NCBI GenBank assembly: GCA_963971425.1
Contig: OZ020525.1
Coordinates: 3,827,560-3,891,559 of the forward strand
Direction of reading: 5' to 3'
Origin: Bryoerythrophyllum caledonicum
Lineage: Eukaryota; Streptophyta; Bryopsida; Pottiales; Pottiaceae
Length of the DNA stretch: 64,000 nucleotides
Below, piece after piece: positions 34,645-47,430 of the stretch (within the stretch, counting starts at the first letter, position 1; each line of letters opens with the position of its first letter). Both the position numbers and the translations under genes were made by a program. The notes under the pieces are model-generated. The model worked only from the letters and a program-made list of their open reading frames with translations. It was not told the DNA's origin and made no database searches.

Positions 34645-37600
34645 TTAATTATTCAAACGGCCAGATCTGCGCACTCCTTCGGTGGACGGGCCACCCATAA
34701 CCGCATCTCGAAGGACAATATCATCATCATCTGGTGCCTCATCGCAATCTGGACGGTTGTCATCATCAGCTCCTTCACCGCTCTCATCTGAGAATTCTCC
34801 ATTGCTACCATCCATAGTCCAAAAGCCCTCTATTTCAAAGTTATCATTGCGAAGCTCTACGACTGTTTCACCATCGCAACGCGAGCGTCTGAATCTCTTT
34901 TGTCGATGTGCGTGAGGATCATCGCCGTCGGAATTTATGATTGGGCCGCTAGTAGGACGAATTTCTCGATTCGGAACAACAAACGCCGGAGTTGTTGAAG
35001 AGCGTCCTGGAACATACGTGTCTAAAAACGGTTGTACAACCACGTTCGGATCTCATGCCCCTATTCCAAGGAGGGGACGTCTACGATGCCTTGAGGAGGA
35101 TGCTTCGCCGTTGTTTCTTCCTTCACGGCCTCTAGCCGCTCCACGGCCTCTAAACCCTCCACGAGCATTAGTCCTTGCACTCGGTTGTATATATTGACCC
35201 ATTGGATGAAGAGGCGTCCTTGTAGCGGCCAAAGGGGGTCTGCCATTTCTGATAGTAGTAGCGGAAGTGTTTAGATCCATCCCCTCAACGCCTACACTTC
35301 GTTGAAAAGGTCCATACATGGCATTCGCCGTTCTAGAAGAAGAGGAATTCCGGGAAGGCGGCGTTGGTACATTCTGGTCATTGATAACCGTAGGCAACAC
35401 CACAACCGGAGATGGTTGTGGCTCAAGGTCCTCTGTGAATGCAAAAGCATCATCGGGGTCTACATATTCCGGGTCAAAACGCTTTCGCTGATTAACAACC
35501 CTTTCATTTCTTCGAGTCGTCCCTACAATTGTTGTGTTTACAACATTTGCGTTAGAGTCTCCTTGAACGACTCCAGTGCTATGAAATGATGCACCCATTT
35601 CAATAGGGCTCTCTTGGCCATACCGGTTTTCAACCGATGCTTGGTTGTTTCGAGTCGTAGTATTTATTGCGTTCTCTCCCGCTCCGTTGTTGTCGCCATC
35701 TCCATTTCTACCACCATAGTCTGATGGGGAATTGTCCTCGTCACGAACATTCCCGACATTGCCCCCCCCCGTTTCAGGCTCTTCAAGGTTAGTTACATTT
35801 GAGATGTCGCTCTCTGAGGAAGTAGACAAAGGTTGCACTTCATGAATGCCCTCATTTTGATGAAGATGAGGCGAAGGACTGCGACGAGGACTTTGATTCC
35901 AAGGTCCCCAACGACCTTGAGCCAATTCTTCTTCCACATCGTCATCATCTCCGTAATAGTTTCTCGTTTCGTCAAGATGATCGGCGCCTTCCGCCCAAAG
36001 ATTAGGGTGTCCACGGTACTCCAGCGGAGTGCGGGGAGTTGCCATATTGTGCTCCTCCTCTTCCTCGGCTATCAACACATCAAATTCACGATTAGGTTCA
36101 CCTACCGGGACCAGCCCTAGGGCATCTCGGTCGGAATCCTCCGAGTGAATATTCGCATCGTACCATCGAACGGGATCGGCCCCCGGTCTTTGTTGAAGGC
36201 ATCGGCTATTGGTATAAATATACACCAATGACGCAGCATTTTCTGCCGCTAATCGATTTCGGCTCTTGTTGTGGACAAACGAGTACATACTCCAATTTCG
36301 TTCGCAAGAGCTAGCTAAACACGTAAGGGCTAGAATACGAACAGCTATTTTAGACAATGCCTTGTCTGCGATCCTGGCCCACCATTGGTGGAGTTGAAGC
36401 TTTGTCTGGCGGATGTCAAATGCCTCGGTAGGGCCATATGGTCCTATGCCCTCCTTGTACTGTGTTAACTCATATTGGACGTCCTCATATGAGACTTCCA
36501 ATACCTCCATCATTTTGCGAACAACCCGATTCAATGCTCTTTGTGCGATTTCGTCAGCCTTAAGCCCCACATTATCCTTGAGGTACGGATTAAAAAGAGC
36601 CCCGGCGTAGTGAACATCGGTAAAAACCATTTGCCACCGGGCATTAAAAGATTGCTCAAGAGTGGATGCTATGTCAGCTCGTAGAGTAAAGGGTGACTCT
36701 CTCAAAGAGTACAGGTGTTCTCGCAAATTATGCATCACGAGCGACGCACGACCCATGGCTGGTTCGCGGCCATCAAACACACGCAATGCCTTCAAAACAT
36801 CCCCAGTCATGTGCACGTAATTCTGACATCGTTGCCAAAAGGCCACATCTTCGATGGTGAGCACCACATTACGCGCTGCGGTTGCTGCTTGCTCTCCATT
36901 TTGTTTGTTCCGTAGGGTTGCAAAGTAGTTTACAACACGGGGGTGGTCTTTCAACTGCTCCAACACTCCTTTGAGTCTCACCAATCGATCCAACATAAGG
37001 AAATTACAAGCAAAGCGGGTTTCAGTCGGCACTACAATATGTAGGTTTGGACTCAACTCACGAAGTGTCGCCATTGTTGAATGGTGGTTTCTAATATATT
37101 TGCACAATTTCTTTGCCCTCTCTATTAAATCTTTCAATTCTTGGACCTTCGCCCAATCTTCCAACATGAGATCCAATGCATGTGCCATGCACCCCTGCTT
37201 GTAAATGTGCGGATATGTGAGAATAATATCATCCATCGCTCCAAGCATGTTGGGAGCATTGTCTGTACAAATCTGTGTCACATTCTTGGAACCCACCTTC
37301 TCAATATAAACTTTCACTTGGTCTGCTATGTACTGCATGGACTTCTTCTCACCACTGGTGTCTATGCTCCCCAAGAATACGTCACCAGTGGGGCATGACA
37401 TCATTAAATTCATGAGGGGCCTCCGATGGACATCATCCCAACCATCCGTGCATATCGACACCCCATAATTCTTGATGGCAAAACCAACTTTAGCTTCAAT
37501 CTCTTTCTCAATTTGCAACCTCTTAGGTTCAATCAATCTAGTCCTCAACTGGTGATATGTAGGAGGAGTGTACTCAAACTTTGCCACAGATGTCGCCCTC

Positions 37601-38187
37601 ACTGCATCGATGAACGCTTGATTTCGCGCCACATTGAAAGGCACATTCGCTTGATAGAAAAAAGTTTCCCACTTCTCATCAAGTTCCTTCCTCTTTGCAA
37701 TGTTAAAAGCATCAAGCATCCGTTGTTGATGTAGTTGCCCAGATCTAGTGGAATTCGAGGCGGTAAGACCACCCGACACATGTTCGCGGTCGTTTCCTTT
37801 AGAGAGATTAGGCACTCCTTCCTGAGGCCCACTTGTTACCCCACCCGCCACATTATTTTGAGCGTCGGATTGGCTTGAAGTGTCAATAGTTGGTGCCCTC
37901 GATGGACCACTCGGGCCTGAATCTCCGCCATACATGTCCCTACCCGTCATTCGTTGCGGAACAATGTTTCCACAATTGGCAAATCGACTTCGCACATAGG
38001 GAGGTAGGCTACGACAAATCGACCTCTCTGACTTGGCGCCGTATCCAAAGTGAGCGAACGCACGCTCACGTTTGTAGCTAAAAGTATAGTTACAGAAAAC
38101 ACAACTCACTTTGCCCCCGTTGTCACCAAAATTGTACCAAGGTTTCCATTCTTTTGTTTGCTTCCTTTGACTTTCCATTGCATTCAC
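34645..38187 (-). CDS. hAT transposase with BED finger, DUF659 and hAT dimerisation domains
   Basis: This single open frame of 1,044 residues is followed after an in-frame TGA (35053-35055) by 132 more codons to a stop at 34645. Order: a BED-type zinc finger (about 29-60, CVFCNYTF then H and C), a polar linker, and a DUF659 region (about 205-360). The DUF659 region has ICTDGWDD (first Asp, about 248) and QICTDNAPNM (second Asp, about 308). C-terminal is the hAT dimerisation region with LASSCERNWSMY (catalytic Glu, about 650). A long acidic tail follows, then an RGG-like GGFRGRGAARGREG stretch. All catalytic residues are present. The roughly 380-residue tail after the hAT domain is unusual. 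The TGA may be a CGA-to-TGA change or a true end. Confidence 0.9.
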
Positions 38188-38878
38188 GGCTTATGCCAAA
38201 TAATGTGCAAGTCCCGTCTAAGCCAAAATCCGGGGCTAGTTATAGTATAGAATCGGGTGAAAATGTGAGGTCTGATAGCGCTGGTGCACTGCTTGAACCA
38301 ATTTTTATATCACCTCAGCCGCACATCAGTGCCGCCTGCCACCCAAGTAGACTCGCAAGGAGCTCAAACTAAATTGAGGTCCAAGGGATAGAGGCCAAGG
38401 TGACAAGCGTAAGGGACAATCGGCCCTCCCCGAACCTTTTATACACAAGCCAAGAACGGGTGGGAACTGAAGTGCCAAGGGCGGGGACGTCTCCGTGTAG
38501 GGGCGGGGACGTCTCCGCCCTGCCCTGTTGTGAAGAAACGTCTCCGCCCCTGCCCGGGTAAGGGCGGGGACGTCTCCGCCCCACCAGGGCAGGGCGGAGA
38601 CGTCCCCGGCCTTACTTGGGCAGGGGCTGGGACGTCTCCCCAACCCAGGAGAAGGAGGCCTTTGGAGCATTTTGGGTGCTTAGGCACTCCTCCTCTCCAT
38701 GAGGAGGGTGGAGGTTTTAATATAGGGTACCTTATTTTTGGTTCCAACAAGATTGCGACGCACTTAAAATTAGAAGCAGGTTATGTCTACGAAAGAAGGC
38801 TTTCGGGAAAGTACTACTTTTGTCCTTTGACCGCATGCTCTCCAATAATGAACACCTTTATTAGCTCCCTTTTAGATC
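38188..38878. promoter_or_regulatory. Promoter region of the hAT transposase gene
   Basis: This region is upstream of the leftward transposase start. It contains GACGTC palindrome cluster 2 (38479-38640). It also shares a roughly 400-bp similarity (38480-38880) with 43840-44230, upstream of the RING paralogue, including 'gcactcctc.tctccatgag' and 'tatttttggttcc.acaag'. The duplication suggests that these promoters share control. Confidence 0.6.
38479..38640. repeat. GACGTC palindrome cluster 2 (transposase promoter)
   Basis: Five to six copies of the gcgg(g/a)gacgtctccgcc motif lie about 290-450 bp upstream of the transposase start codon. Confidence 0.88.
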
Positions 38879-39136
38879 AAGTAGTGAATAGCATGGGAGC
38901 TATGCAAGTCCCCATCCATAACGGGTAGTATAAGCCTCTAGTAGAATGTAATGTGCAAGTTCTCTAAATAAATAATTTAAACACAATTGCCCCAGAAAAG
39001 ATTAGGAATGTACCACATACCATGAAAGCAAAAAAATAAACCAAGTAGTGGATAGCATGGGAGCTATGCAAGTCCCCATCCATAACGGGTAGTATAAGCC
39101 TCTCGTAGAATGTAATGTGCAAGTTCTCTAAATAAA
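38877..39136. repeat. Direct duplication of a 95-bp unit
   Basis: A roughly 95-bp block (gatagcatgggagctatgca...ctctaaataaat) occurs at 38877-38972 and 39041-39136 with few differences. A third, truncated copy lies at 44673-44706. It is non-coding. Confidence 0.85.
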
Positions 39137-39243
39137 TTGTACCATTACAAACAAAAAGGATATTTAAAACCATATAATGTTTAGAGCAAAATTATTGTTC
39201 ACAAAATTGATTTGCTACGTCCCAAACCTTTAAATACTCCTAG

Positions 39244-39566
39244 TCAATAGTAACGTTGGTGAAGGGCTCGTTCGGTCCTCCTCAGCCTACCACGTGCTTG
39301 TGCCTTTTCGCTCGCGACTTGGACGTGGGTTCCGTCGGAGTCATCATCTGAACTTGACGTGTTAGTATCATAGCTAGGTGTGTCGTCCATCACAGTCATG
39401 AACTTGCCCAATCCACCTTCCGGATACTTGCGCCATCCCATTGGAATTATTCCATTTTCAGGGCGAGGAATTTTTACCTTCCCCGGCATCGACTTCAAAG
39501 TGGACCAATCCACTATCTTGCCCAACTTCACCTCCGCATGAACACCCCGCGCAATGAAGAGATTTA
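39244..39566 (-). pseudogene. Truncated RING-gene paralogue, C-terminal part
   Basis: It continues the frame broken at 43356 by the CACTA insertion. AEVKLGKIVDWSTLKSM aligns with AEVKLGKRVDWSTLKAM of the full gene at 45727-47430, and MGWRKYPEGGLGK with MGTRRYPEGGLGK. After about 100 residues it ends at a TGA (39244-39246), before the coiled coil and RING finger of the intact gene. It is therefore a truncated duplicate that was later split by the CACTA element. Confidence 0.85.
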
Positions 39567-40702
39567 CACTATAAGAAAACCCCGTTTTTGGTGATGTCTT
39601 CTATAGACGCAGAATCACTTCGGTGATGTCTTCAAGACAGAGCTAGATGTCTAGCTAGAAAGGAGAATGTCTTCTGCGTCTTTTGGGTACTGTAGCAACT
39701 TCGGTGGCATGAAGAGAGCCGTGTCTTCAAGAAGACGCGAAGATGTCTGCAGAGACGTGGATGTCTTTGCGGATGTCTTTGCAGACATTCCTGGAGACAT
39801 CAAAGTGCCACGTTGGCAAGGGAATCCGGTTTGACCGAGGGTAAATGTCTGAAAGTCACTAGTATGCGGGGTAAAATGCAGCCCAAATGTAGAAAATTAG
39901 CATAATGGGCAGCGGTTTGCATGAGCAAAGGAAAAGTCTTCATCCAATAAAATGTTGTTTCCTTTTCTGTTCATTAAAAAAATATTTTGAATTCGTTATA
40001 AATTCGAAATATTAATTTTTTGATATGAATATTCTATATTCAATAGTTGTCATTGGTCCATTTTTAAAAATAATATTAAGAATTAAAATTTTGAATTTAA
40101 AATTACTGAATATATATATATATTTCTGAATAAATTAATAATATGTAATAAAAAATTATTATATTGAAATTAATAAATTATTTTATATTCAATTAAAATT
40201 ATTAAAATATTAAAATATATGTATTTAAATATTATTAAATTATTAAGATAGAAATGCTGTAGAAAATAGCATTTTATAATAAAAGTCAATTTTCCGATAT
40301 TGATAATTGAATAAACACGTAGACATATTGTTCACTTAATAGTTTACAGCTCCTTATCTACATGGCAAGGAAAACTCCACGTTGGACGAGTTGACACGTC
40401 ATAAAATGTCTAGGCGGATGTCTGTAGAGACATCCGACTGACTTTGACTATAATAATGATATAATGTCTCCGTAGACGTCCTAGAAGATGTCCGTAAGGA
40501 CGTCTACCGAGACATCCCTCTAGTCGTCCTCACAGACATTGCCTGTCTAGAACGGTAGTCGGCGTACCAATAAGTGACTCTGTCACTACTCCTCTTGGAT
40601 TTCGGCATTGTTGACTATATTTGTTGCGGCTGTAACATAGCACCCTCCCAAAGGCGGTGGTTTTCGAATTGCCTTTGTCTCCTGAATCTCCGGTTGTAAG
40701 CC

Positions 40703-41330
40703 TCAAAAGTCCGCGTCATCACCGATTGCGATTTCACTTGCCAATGGCTGCCGATGTTGTATTACTGTACGCCGACCTTGGACCTCTGTTCGGCACACGA
40801 TCTTCCATCCGCGTCTGCTAGGGTTATCTAAGAAGAAAACCTGTTGACAATGCAAGGGAAATGCAAATGAATCCGGATGCGCTCTGCCGTCCATGTGGTT
40901 GAAGTTCGCTTCGTTGAATCCGTACTTGTCGCGCTCAATGTTGGGCACTCGCACATCCTTTGAGGGTCTTACCTATTCGCAGAGCAACACCGTGGTGCAG
41001 TGATTCAGTAATTACAACTCCAGTATTTCCTCAATATACTCCACATGCTCCGCAGTATGGTCAATGAGCCTCCCATTCTGAATCCCCCAACGCAGCTGTT
41101 GTGTATAGGTTGCCACTATACAAGAATCTTGAGTAACAAGACCCCCCTCGGAAGTCCAAACTCGCATATGCATCTCGAATGCGCTCATTTGATGATGTCA
41201 GGTTGGAAATCGCTCCGGGGGACATGAGTATCGTACCATGACCTCATCCAAACGTTCACCAGCCCTTTCTGCTTGCAGCGCCCGTGCTCTAAGCCAATTT
41301 GCAAAGCTTGGCCAACATTGGAACATTTGA
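40703..41330 (-). pseudogene. CACTA transposase remnant (DUF4216-like region)
   Basis: At 40954-40703 the frame reads DKYGFNEANFNHMDGR and QQVFFLDNPSRRGWKIV. It resembles the DUF4216 region found C-terminal in plant CACTA transposases (a QVFY.xD...W.V pattern). Upstream, about 41190-40990 gives VWTSEGGLVTQDSCIVATY and a GIQNG block, also typical of these proteins, with breaks between. Most of the transposase is gone, so the element needs outside help to move. Confidence 0.6.
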
Positions 41331-41349
41331 AAAGACATCAATCACGACA

Positions 41350-41460
41350 TCGAACTCTCAATGAAGATGTCTTAGATGACGTCCATGAAGATGTCTAAGA
41401 TGACGTCCATGAAGATGTCTAAGATGACGTCCATGAAGATGTCTATAATGACATTCATAA
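41350..41460. repeat. 24-bp tandem repeat, about four units
   Basis: The unit contains gaagatgtctaagatgacgt and ccat and is repeated nearly perfectly. It lies in the CACTA body and belongs to its gatgtct/gacgtc word family. At 41600-41770 there is also a loose 'ttagagtttagagtgtagag' repeat. Confidence 0.85.
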
Positions 41461-43355
41461 CCATCAACTAGGATGAATTTCATCGAGTTCACTGAATGAA
41501 CAGAGGCGGCTAGGGTTAGCAACTGCAGCCATAGTTAGGTCATGAGACCTTTAAGTAGAATTTGAGGCTGCACAAAGCTCACTTTGGCCTTCATTTCTCT
41601 AAGTAGTTAGAGTTTAGAATGTAGAGGTTAGAGTTTTAGAGTGTAGATTGAGTTTACAAGTTAGAATGTTAGAGTTTAGAGTGTAGAGGTTAGAGTTTTA
41701 GAGTTTTAGAGTGTGTGGTTTAGATGTTAAAGTTTTTGAGTTTGAGAGTGTTAGAGTTTAGAGTGTAGAGGCAGCTGCAGCCATAGCAAGTGAGCCATTG
41801 CACGACGTATGAACAACACGGGAAATCTTGAAGACGTTTTCAAATACGTCTTTGAAGACGACCAGTCAAACGTGTCAACATTTCCATGAGCGTCTGAGAT
41901 GTCTGCTAGAACATCCCAGAAGACATCTTGTCACATATAGCAACTTGTATTCTACTTTGAGGGACATGTGGAACGTTCACATAGTGGTGTGATTAAGACT
42001 AACAGTTTTTTGGCGTTAAGAAGTTAACCATGCACATATAGGTCGTCATACTAACAGGATTTATAGCAATTTTCTTCTTATGTTAAACCCTTGTTTAATT
42101 GCATGCGTTGTTGGCTTGTTGAACATGTGCAGTGTTGGACATGCGCACGACCATATGGGAGTAGCGACAACCAGTGATGACAGAGGAACAATTTGAAGTT
42201 GTCGGTACGTAGTACATTGCTGATGTAGATAGAAGTATTTTTTTGATGTAATTTTTTTTATTAGGTTACAAATAATATAGTTATAACAACTAATTTGTAA
42301 TGTCACCTCGTGTTTTGAGTATGCAATGAAAATACTTACTCTTGACAAGCAGCCATCAGTATTGTAGACATTTTGAACATTGGGTACTGCGATGTCTATA
42401 TATGTCTCTGAATGTTATGTGAGATGTATTGGAAGATGTCTGGAACAGGAAGGGAAGACATTCCGATGTCACAGTGGATGTTTGAATGGTGAGTGGAGCA
42501 TGCTTCAAAAGACGTCTACGTATAGTTGTGGATGTCTTGTAAGACATCCTATACAAGTCGTCACAGATGTTTTCTAGGACGTTTGTGCAATCATGTCCTC
42601 TCGAACATCTTCTCAAACGTCATATCAAACATCATGTGTAGCATCTTCTTGAACATCTTTTGAAACGTCATAACAAACATCATCTCCAGCATCTTCACAA
42701 ACATCTTCTCAAACGACATAGCAAACATCATCTTGAACATCCTCACGAACATCCTCCCAAACATCCCCTAAGACATCTTCCTAAACATCCTTCACAATAT
42801 AACAAGAGCAGTACCATGTCTCAAGTGATGTCTCGGCAGACGCTCATAAAAATGCAAAGACATCACAGTAGACATCTCACAAGACGTCGTAGATGTCTGC
42901 TAAGACATCCGTGATGTCTTCTTTGATGTCTATCAGTAACATATTTCGAGCATAAAAACCCCCAAAACGATGCTGACGTGGCAGGCCACGTCATTTTTCC
43001 GGGTCCACGCTGGATTTTCCCGCCTGCCACGTAGGATTTTGGCGCCGCCACGTCATATTGTGTGGGACCGCGGAAAAGTCCACATAAGGATGAAATTCAT
43101 TGCCATGTGGCACTGCCCGTTCACTTGGCGCTGATGTGTCTTTGACGTGGCTCCCTTGTGGCACAGACTTTACCCTCCCAAAATTACCCCTGGACGTCTA
43201 AGACACAGAGATGTCTTCCGTGTCTTCCCAGATGTCTTCTTAGACATCCGCCCTGTCTAAGATGTCTTCGCGCTTGCAAGACATGACCGTAGATGTCTTT
43301 GCGTTTTTTGAGACATCACTGAAGAGATGACAAAAAACACGGTTTTCTTATAGTG

Positions 43356-43713
43356 TTACTTCGTTGCGTTTGACGAATGGGACGTCATACAACACTTGGT
43401 AAACTTCGATGCATCGGTTTTTAAACGCCTCGTCGATGCAATGTTTCAAGTTTGCCTTGTGGAAGCGCCGGTGATAGTTGTGTCGCGCCTCTGGGAAAGC
43501 CTTGTCGATGTGGCACCACTCGATGTAGTTCGCGCAATCATCAAAACTCCATGGCTCCACTACGTCCTCCCAACCTCGAAAAGCCAACTTCTCGGGATTT
43601 CGAAGAACGTGCAACCGCTTCCGATGGGCGTTCCCCGCTCTTGCACGGGTCTTGTCACGCTCCTCCTTGGCCAATTGTCCGGATGAAGACATGGTGTGCA
43701 CGTGTGAATGCAA
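43356..43713 (-). pseudogene. Truncated RING-gene paralogue, N-terminal part
   Basis: About 118 codons align closely with the N-terminus of the 47430 gene: RKRLHVLRNPEKLAFRGWED, CANYIEWCHIDKAFPEARHN and KNRCIEVYQVLYDVPFVKRN. The frame runs into the CACTA terminus at 43355. GACGTC palindromes lie upstream at 43842-43952, as for the intact gene. The domain itself is not one I can name. Confidence 0.88.
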
Positions 43714-43841
43714 AATTCTGGCGTGGATGGATGAATGAGACCTCGCACAATGCCCACATCCAGCTCAATGAAGAGATGGTGGATAGGAGTATGCGAGGTG
43801 GGGACAAATGAGGTCCCCCTCCATTAAAATAGTAATCCGGT

Positions 43842-43952
43842 GGGGGCGGAGACGTCCCCGCCCCTGCCTCGGTAGGGGCGGAGACGTCCCCGCCCCTGCC
43901 CGGGTATGGGGCGGAGACGTCTCCGCCTCACCAGGGCAGGGCGGGGACGTTT
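43842..43952. repeat. GACGTC palindrome cluster 3 (paralogue promoter)
   Basis: Four copies of ggggcggagacgtccccgcc or close variants lie about 130-240 bp upstream of the paralogue's start codon. Confidence 0.88.
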
Positions 43953-45144
43953 GCTTGTAAATGGGGGGGGTTCGTCCCCACAAAACTTTCCAAGGAGGCG
44001 TTTGAGGCCACTCTTGCTTGGCTGAGGCACTCCTCATCTCCATGAGGCGGGTGCACAATTAAATATGGGGTGATTTATTTTTGGTTCCGACAAGATCCTA
44101 ATGCATTTAAAATAACATGCAGATTATGTCTCTCCCTAGTTCTAGGGAGGAAGGCGAAATGGAAAGTACAACTTTTGTACTTTGACGGCATGCTCTCTAA
44201 TAAGGAACACCTTTATTAGCTCCCTATTAGTTTTGGAGCAAACATAAGAGTGTAGAAAATTATTTCCTTCCAAATAAAATAAAAAATTCCTTGTCTTTAG
44301 TTGAAAATAACGCTTCAACTCAAGTCAAAGATTTTCACATATTGCCAAAAATATAACAGGCAAGGTACCAAAAACAAAAACGTCTTACCACATAAAACTT
44401 AGAGATTTTAACTTTTTATACTTTTGATTTTTTCCACAACAATATGTGGTGTAGACCTTCATATTGACCATAAATATACATCAATCTAAAACATATCAAG
44501 TATCTAAAAACTAAAACGTTACTTGCCCATTTTTTAGCTTCCACTACTAGCATAGTTGACTTGAATAAGATACACCCTTTTTCTACCTCTAACAATTGGT
44601 GTATAAGGAACTAACATCATCCTAAACTACCATTAGTAATGGATTTAGGCCTTATCTAGTGCAAAAATTTGATACCAAGCAGTGAATAGCATGGGAGCTA
44701 TGCAAGCCTTTCAATCCGTGTGGTTAAAATTTATGAAATTTTGTGGGGACATTAACAAAGAAGTATTTATTGTGATCCTACGGTTAGATGTAGAAATAAA
44801 AAGGTTTTGTCTCCATTCTTAGGCATTATACTATAGCCTCGCAGTTTTGAAGTGTTTTTGGTGCAAAAATGCCTTGGTCCTTTAGGGATTAAAAATGTTT
44901 GGAGGTTTAAAACTTGGTCCACACCATTTTTTTTATACAAACGCACAAATCCTTATGAGGCTTAAGTACATCCATAATCACACGGATTAACACCACTATT
45001 ATCAAGTAGAATGTAGACAGTACTATTCATATATTTTTTTAGTATCCATAATGTAATACGAAAGTGGAAAAAATACATTAAACGCTAAAAGATGAAGCAT
45101 TGTAAGAAAATTGTCTCTTGGCACCGCAAAAACAAAAAATACAC
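43953..45144. other. Non-coding hAT interior with a piggyBac-like MITE fragment
   Basis: 44707-44888 resembles the internal and right-end sequence of the piggyBac-like MITEs at 6651 and 8508 (ccttggtcctttagggattaa) and ends at TTAA 44889-44892. Its left end is missing and joins directly to the truncated 95-bp repeat copy at 44673-44706. I see no gene. Confidence 0.55.
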
Positions 45145-47430
45145 CTAGTCAATATTCATCGGGCTATTAGTAGTGCCACTCGCCCCTGCCTCGTTGTCGT
45201 GTGCCCCTACGTGCATAGGGAGGTCTTCATCTGAGCCCAATACAAGTCTACGAGACGCCGATCGTGTTCTCCTCGCTGGTCCATCTTCATCCAACACGGC
45301 CCTTAGGATTTGGGATTGCATGAGCTGGTCGAGCGCTTGCCGTGTCCCTAGACTGTGCACATCGAGCAAGAAGTCGATTCCGTCATTTCGGAAAATTTCT
45401 TTCCACTCTGATTCCGATAATTGTCTTAATTCTTGCGGGTCTGGTTGGTCAACGTCGTGAGAAATGCGATCCCCGTTGTCGTCTGTGATGCGAACTCCGT
45501 CAACGGCCCACAACCATTGCCGTGGATGAGGTCCGAAACGAAATTGCTCCTCGTTCTCGTCCCAATGGCCATTAAAGCATTGGTAGAAGAAATTTCATTT
45601 TCCTTGACCGTATTTGTCCTTTAACGGGATCAAATTCTTGCACACCCAGACAATCTGCTCCGGGTCCCTTTCCCAACCCCACTCGTTTGAGAGGTGCATC
45701 TTATCCAACGAGTGCATCTTCAGTTTTCAGCTCCACACCAAATCCTTTCCCCACATATGTGATTGATCATGAGCGTTCGTCACATTGAACTCCCAATGCG
45801 GGGGCATGTATGGAACTAATCCAAAAAGTTCGTACAATCGCTCGTGAAAAGGGGCCTTGCACAATGAGCACCGCCGGCGTACAACCATCAAGCTAATCAA
45901 ACAAAATGGATGGTACAAGTGCTCACAAGTGCCTAGATGCATCCCACCTTCTGGACCAAATGGGTTTAGACAAATTGAGCAAGTCGTACGGTCGGATACG
46001 AAGCTCGAAGGTTGTGGCCACAATAACATGGGTTTGCCCCGATGATCGAGGGTAGATGAAACCTCCTTTTTGAAATCCCATTTGTAACGGGACCAATCGA
46101 TGGTTGTTTGCCTACCAGCGGTTTTCACCATCGCCACTTCATCCATCTTGAAAAGATCATCTACAAGGGCCCACGATGTCAAACCAAACACCCTCTCTTG
46201 GTTGTTTTCGGTATAGTTGTTGTTGATTTTTTGGAATTCCGCCACCAATTGTCGGGACTGATCGACCGTGAAGACGCATGCCAACTTCCATTGATAGTAA
46301 TGTTCTACCAACACATCCAAGCGACTTTGTAGTCTTGAATTCTCTTCAAGCGCTCTAGCGAGCTCTTTGTCGCCGTCACCCCCCGCACCCTCTTCTTTGT
46401 TGACCATAGCTTTGTCTGCGTTGGTAGGGGCCTCATCAAACGACAATGAATCGTCTTGGGCTGACACGTGTACAAGCACTTCTTCCTCCCGTCGTGGATT
46501 CCGATCTTCTGTAGTCATTGTACTAGTTTGAAGGGCAAGTCGGAGCTCCTCCATATCACGTCGTTGCTGGTCAATAACAATGTTTTTATCATTGACTTCA
46601 ACTCTCAACTTGCGAACCTCATCGCGCAATGACAATAGTTCTGTTGTCTTCCCTTCCAATTGGTTCAGCAAGGTTTGGATAGTGTTGGCAAAAATAGCAC
46701 CAGTAGAGGCTTCTAACGTTCGATCAACAACCGTGGGGGATTGTACCTGAGCCCCAACTTCATTAATGGTATTGTTAACGACTACGTTAACCGTTTGTTC
46801 CGCCCTCCTTTGTTTGGTGCGCGCTTGTGTCCTTTGGCTCCTTGTGATTGGAACATGGGATCTGTCAGAGTCTGTATCCGTGTTTGAGGGATCGGTCTCG
46901 TACGTGTCGACAGGTTCAGTCTTCACCATCGATTTGCCCAATCCGCCTTCTGGATACCTCCGTGTCCCCATTGGAATCAATCCATTCGCCGGAGAAGGAA
47001 CTCTTATGCTATCTCCCATGGCTTTCAAGGTGGACCAATCCACCCTCTTGCCCAACTTTACCTCCGCATGGACACCTCGCACAAGGAAGAGATTTACTTC
47101 GTTGCGTTTGATATAAGGGATGTCGTACAAGACCTGGTATACTTCAATGCACCGATTTTTGAACGCCTTGTCGGTGCACTTCCATAAATTTGCCTTGTGA
47201 AAGCGTCGGTGATAATTGTGTCGCTCCTCCGGGAAAGCCTTGTCGATATGGCACCACTCGATGAAGTTTGCGCAATCCTCGAAACTCCATGGCTCCGGCA
47301 CTTCTTCCCAACCTTTAAAAGCCAATTTAACAGGATTCCGAAGCACATGCAACCTCTTCCGCTGCTTGTTTCCCGATCGTAGTCGACTCTTGTCTCGTTC
47401 TTCTATATTCATTTTTTCCGGCGTGGCCAT
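45145..47430 (-). CDS. hAT-borne RING-finger protein with coiled coil
   Basis: The frame opens at 47430 and runs 567 codons to TGA 45727-45729. It continues in the same frame through a second TGA (45595-45597) to a stop at 45145. Residues about 1-170 are the domain shared with the truncated paralogue. A heptad-rich segment lies about 260-310 (LRDEVRKLRVEVNDKNI). A C3HC4-type RING lies about 500-545 (CSICLNPF, CEHLYHPFC, CSLC), which suggests a ubiquitin E3 ligase. The stretch beyond the TGAs is ordered and acidic at its end, so the original protein was probably about 760 residues. A GACGTC cluster lies about 180-290 bp upstream, shared with the divergent kinase-like gene. Confidence 0.8.

Larger units (their letters stand above)
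39567..43355 (-). mobile_element. CACTA (En/Spm-type) element inside the RING paralogue
   Basis: Ends are CACTATAAGAAAACC on the left and its inverse on the right, with a 3-bp duplication TTA (39564-39566 and 43356-43358). The intact RING gene at about 47093-47100 shows the empty site (gagatttacttcg). The 3,789-bp body is rich in short subterminal words such as gatgtct, gacgtct and agacatc, and carries only a remnant of a CACTA transposase. It is a defective derivative. Confidence 0.95.

Noticed and set aside
41590-41770. TTAGAG-type repeats as an interstitial telomere
   Set aside because: The unit is irregular (ttagagtttagagtgtagag) and is not TTTAGGG or TTAGGG; it lies inside the CACTA body.
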